DNA from: Mucilaginibacter endophyticus
GTDB lineage: Bacteria; Bacteroidota; Bacteroidia; Sphingobacteriales; Sphingobacteriaceae
DNA: 64,000 bases
Assembly: GCF_003351025.1 (NCBI RefSeq)
Contig: NZ_QPCG01000003.1
Span: 5,074 to 69,073, forward strand
Reading direction: 5' to 3'
A program made the position numbers and the translations under genes. Shown in pieces: positions 61,119-64,000 of this stretch (position 1 is its first letter; every line of letters begins with the position of its first letter). The notes under the pieces are model-generated. The model was not told where the DNA came from and made no database searches. It saw nothing but the letters and a program-made list of their open reading frames with translations.

Positions 61119-63398
61119 TTATTGCCAATCAATGAATACAAGCCCGTCACCTGGCACTGCGTATTCCAGGTTTCCTCCAGCAGCGCTTTTACCTTTTACT
61201 TCTACACCGTTAATTACCACGTTAAGGTGAGGTAGTTTGCGGTAGCCGGTTTTAATAATCATCAGCCGGCACATTAAACGGCCATCACCCGCCAACCTAA
61301 ACTTTACCGGGGCTTTCCCCCTTGCTGTAAAACCATAGGTAGGATAATCGGTATAGATCATTATTTCGGCCTCTGCCACCCGTATGTAATGCCTCGGCAT
61401 AATACCAAAAGCATTGCCCGCGCCGTAAACTTCCTGCCCGACCTGACCGCTTTGTTCCCAGCCGTCGTGCATGTCTTCCAATGCTATCCAAAGGTTCGGG
61501 TCAACTTCGCCTATCTTAGGTTTATCATGTAGCATTTCTTTCGCCAACATTGGCGGATAATAATAACAAGCCCTGTCTACCAAAAAGCGGATGTATTCGG
61601 CTACCAGCAACCTTGCTGAGGGTAGCAGGTCAACATCCTCGGCATGCCGCAGGTAATCGTGAAAAGCGCAAAATACTTCCTGTTCCTCATACACCGCCGA
61701 GTAGGGGGCGTCGTTTAGCGGAAAAAGGGTAAAAAACGATGGAAAGTTGCGGCCATAACCATAATTGCAATCCCAGAGGCGTACATTTTTAAATAATACG
61801 GCGAGGCACAGATAGCTTAGATCGAGATAAAAATCTTTTTTGGTGATTTTGTATAAACGCAATAGCGCACCGGCCGAAAAAGCAGTATTATTTGCCTGAT
61901 ACATGAGGCTGAACCCAAGGCCGCGTAATTTTTGAGCGGCTTTTTCAGCTTCGGCAAGGTAGCGTTTGTCGCCGGTGAGTTCCCAGGCCTGCAGCATTAC
62001 GTGGGCGAAAAGTCCCGGTACATCTTTTTCGCCTCCCATACCCGGCTGCGTTTCTTCTTTAATTACCTCTAAAGTGTCCAACTTGTAAAATACCGGCCAC
62101 TGATAGTTAAAATGATGGGCCACTTTAATTGCAAATTCCAGTGAACCTAAAAACAACTTTTCGGCTACCTCATCTCCCTTTAAAGCAAGTCGCGAAAGAT
62201 TAAGCAGGGGATGATGCAGGTACCACGAATCCATGGTCATAGGTTCTTTTTGCTCCTCCTCTCCTTTCAGCTTATCGGCTGCTTTGGGATGCCAGCGAAC
62301 GATTGTGCCAAGCTTATCGTCAAAAAATGCGGGTAACCCCTGTTTAATGCGGCGCATTACCTCCAGTTCCGAGTCGCTCCACTCTACGTAATCCAACAGT
62401 GGCAGCAGCACAGCCAGTTGTACCATAATTTCGGGCGGGGTAGCGTAATCACTCACATAAGCGTTAAAATAATGGTTACCATCCAGTTGCGACCAGCAAC
62501 CGGGACTACCGATCAGGTCGCTCAGGCCTTTTTGTAAAATATCCGGCCAGTTTTGATAAGTGGTTTCCGGTTTGGGCATCGCCAGGTAAACTGCCGCGAG
62601 CATATCGAGATATTGCCGGGTCATTGAAGGCTCATCTGCAGGTACCTCATCCGAAAACGCCACGAACGCGTCACTTAAAACGTAGGTTTTGCCCGCTTCT
62701 AACGGCTTATTCTTTAGGGTAGGCGGTAGTGCGAAACCTATCTCGGGCCATTCGCCGCCAACCGTTTCTGCAGCAGGCGTTTCGGTGGCCTGGTTATAAT
62801 CCGCAAGCGCGCTCAAGTTTTGGATGTATAGTATTGAACCTGCCTCAGGGCGTGTCAAACTAAAATAAAGCTGCCCCGAACGTGAACCCACTTGCTTAAT
62901 ATGTACTTTGCCAAGTGCCATCGAATCACTGCCAGCCGCACCAAGCGGTACGATATCTCGCGGCCAATAAGGGAAAAGCAGGGGAACATGGGGCTTTAAT
63001 GAGGTAGTTAACCGTATCAATGGTTCATCATCTGAAGATAGGCGGAGTTCAACCCGGAATAGGCCAATTCTGCTATCACATGTTAATAAAATGCGTTCCT
63101 GATCCTTTTGCGCATCAACATCCAAATCATCCGCCGGCGAATAAATTAGGCGAAACGCTATGCGTTGCCCAGCCGGCCAGGTCATGATGAGCCAACAACT
63201 ATCAGGTATCGAAGCGATACCAAAATTATAGCCCTGCCACTCATAATTCAACACTAGCTGAAGCGAGGGATCATTCAAATAAGCATTACTGTTTAAAAGC
63301 CAAGGAGAGATAGCGTTCATTCTGTATAAGTTAAAATTGGCTATGTTGTTTACAACTTCAGGGTGCGGTTTCGGCAGGTAGTATAATTTAAACCCCAA
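61119..63398 (-). CDS. Large protein of unknown function, six-hairpin-glycosidase-like
   Basis: No signal peptide or membrane segment. The N-terminal third (about 50-250) is beta-rich with an EWQGYNFGIA opening; the middle and C-terminal parts are helix-rich with repeated pairs like LLNLSRLALKGDEVAEKLFL, LQAWELTGDKRYLAEAEKAA and DFYLDLSYLCLAVLF, as in (alpha/alpha)6 barrels; the last part is beta again. The order matches large bacterial glycosidases and glycan lyases, but no catalytic acid pair can be named. The start TTG at 63398 or ATG at 63320 is uncertain. It is convergent with GH130, a possible functional partner. Confidence 0.75.
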   Translation of the reverse strand: MGFKLYYLPKPHPEVVNNIANFNLYRMNAISPWLLNSNAYLNDPSLQLVLNYEWQGYNFGIASIPDSCWLIMTWPAGQRIAFRLIYSPADDLDVDAQKDQERILLTCDSRIGLFRVELRLSSDDEPLIRLTTSLKPHVPLLFPYWPRDIVPLGAAGSDSMALGKVHIKQVGSRSGQLYFSLTRPEAGSILYIQNLSALADYNQATETPAAETVGGEWPEIGFALPPTLKNKPLEAGKTYVLSDAFVAFSDEVPADEPSMTRQYLDMLAAVYLAMPKPETTYQNWPDILQKGLSDLIGSPGCWSQLDGNHYFNAYVSDYATPPEIMVQLAVLLPLLDYVEWSDSELEVMRRIKQGLPAFFDDKLGTIVRWHPKAADKLKGEEEQKEPMTMDSWYLHHPLLNLSRLALKGDEVAEKLFLGSLEFAIKVAHHFNYQWPVFYKLDTLEVIKEETQPGMGGEKDVPGLFAHVMLQAWELTGDKRYLAEAEKAAQKLRGLGFSLMYQANNTAFSAGALLRLYKITKKDFYLDLSYLCLAVLFKNVRLWDCNYGYGRNFPSFFTLFPLNDAPYSAVYEEQEVFCAFHDYLRHAEDVDLLPSARLLVAEYIRFLVDRACYYYPPMLAKEMLHDKPKIGEVDPNLWIALEDMHDGWEQSGQVGQEVYGAGNAFGIMPRHYIRVAEAEIMIYTDYPTYGFTARGKAPVKFRLAGDGRLMCRLMIIKTGYRKLPHLNVVINGVEVKGKSAAGGNLEYAVPGDGLVFIDWQ

Positions 63399-63509
63399 AT
63401 TTCGTATTAAGTTTTAAAAAAGAGATAGATAGTAACTGAACAGCAAGGGTATACGAAAGGCCATTAATTTGAAAAAAATCATGATAAGAACAAAAATCAC
63501 AACTGCAGG

Positions 63510-63740
63510 TTGACTTACACAGTAACAGGCCTCCTATCCTATGTATTGGGAATCTACGCCCTTGGCGAAGTAAACAAAAATGACATGGAAACCGTACTAC
63601 TGCCACTACTTGATGACCTGGCAGGGCTAACAGGCAATTTCAACTATCTTTTGATATTAAAACAAGGTACAAATTTCACGTTGGCCGCATGGTAGAATGA
63701 TATGATAGCGTCTAAAACATCATACTCAATATTTCTACAT
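63510..63740 (+). pseudogene. Truncated copy of the SpoIIAA/STAS-like gene
   Basis: The frame gives VLGIYALGEVNKNDMETVLL, PLLDDLAGLTGNFNYLLIL and NFTLAAW, then a TAG at 63693 where the intact gene at 43.5 kb has a second tryptophan codon (AAWWNDL, here AAW-stop-NDM). A single G-to-A change makes this stop, and the sequence behind it is no longer recognisable. It is the broken partner of the 43.5 kb gene. Confidence 0.75.
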
Positions 63741-64000
63741 AGGCAGATTTTATTGTCCCACATTATTTCTCCTGATTCAATGACATCAGGGGATGTTCCA
63801 TCATGGCTGACTACACTCTTCCGTACCAGTTTGAACAACGAGTGTATTTATTATATCAAATTTAGATTTCAGGTTCGGGTAAATTACCCGGTCAATTTAT
63901 AACAAAATTCTTATCTGGAACACCTTGACCAATGGCTTCAGTATATCGACTCAAGCGAAGTAAACAAATTTATGCATCCCGAAAATTATGTTTTGTCGAC
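63741..64000. other. Unassigned end of the window
   Basis: A frame that runs off the window end gives SYLEHLDQWLQYIDSSEVNK and FMHPENYVLS. LQYIDSxExN also occurs in the 4.3 kb remnant, which may be chance. No gene can be supported without the sequence beyond 64000. Confidence 0.3.

Noticed and set aside
1..64000. Defence island, prophage or transposon
   Set aside because: No transposase, integrase, phage structural gene, restriction enzyme or direct repeats were found. The XRE proteins and short SSB alone do not support it.
1..64000. CRISPR array or tandem repeats
   Set aside because: No regularly spaced repeats were seen on either strand.

Overview
The window looks like an accessory stretch of a Bacteroidota chromosome, most likely Sphingobacteriaceae (Mucilaginibacter/Pedobacter-like). 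This is inferred from protein content: DUF4142 lipoproteins, cysteine-poor DksA-like proteins, DUF892, DUF2383 and DUF6496 proteins, many soluble PAS histidine kinases, NarL-type regulators, and AT-rich spacers. No rRNA, tRNA, insertion sequence, CRISPR array or replication origin was seen. The content is stress, redox, signalling and glycan genes rather than housekeeping genes.

Layout. 0-10.4 kb: three PAS histidine kinases, including a 1148-aa kinase with an extra C-terminal domain and a LOV (blue-light) kinase overlapping its response regulator, plus a compact three-gene operon (DUF4385, a 47-aa DUF2256 zinc protein, a 2H phosphoesterase). 11-13.6 kb: Hsp20, tiny proteins, a cytochrome c lipoprotein. 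14.3-23.5 kb: two convergent glycan operons (NodU-type carbamoyltransferase, GT2, GT9 facing GT4-like, GT4, GmhB-like phosphatase, GT9) and an MFS transporter. 23.9-31.6 kb: a NarL-type regulator lacking the phospho-acceptor Asp, then a one-direction run of alcohol dehydrogenase, ICL/PEP-mutase, three SDRs, alpha/beta hydrolase and DUF4142. 31.7-41 kb: a HisKA_3 kinase, small stress proteins, two orthodox NarL-type regulators, a frameshifted receiver, a short SSB and a Nei-like glycosylase. 41.5-48.6 kb: a FAD-Rieske protein and several broken genes. 48.6-51.8 kb: a minus-strand operon pairing a DksA-like protein with a SpoT-type HD hydrolase. 52-55.3 kb: DUF892, large catalase, ankyrin protein. 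57.4-63.4 kb: pyruvate-oxidase-like enzyme, membrane protein, GH130 enzyme and a 759-aa protein of unknown function.

Two themes stand out. First, there are about nine decayed genes (PAS kinase, an Idi copy, CinA, a receiver, a DUF4142, a membrane protein, a SpoIIAA-like protein and others) interspersed with very long intact ones, so sequencing error alone is an unlikely cause. Second, a DUF4142 / membrane protein / SpoIIAA-like set occurs twice (40.9-43.9 kb and 59.2-63.7 kb), and the broken members are complementary between the copies. The best candidates for something new are this duplicated set, the SpoT-like/DksA-like operon, the carbamoyltransferase-heptose-type glycan locus, and the GH130 plus 759-aa pair.
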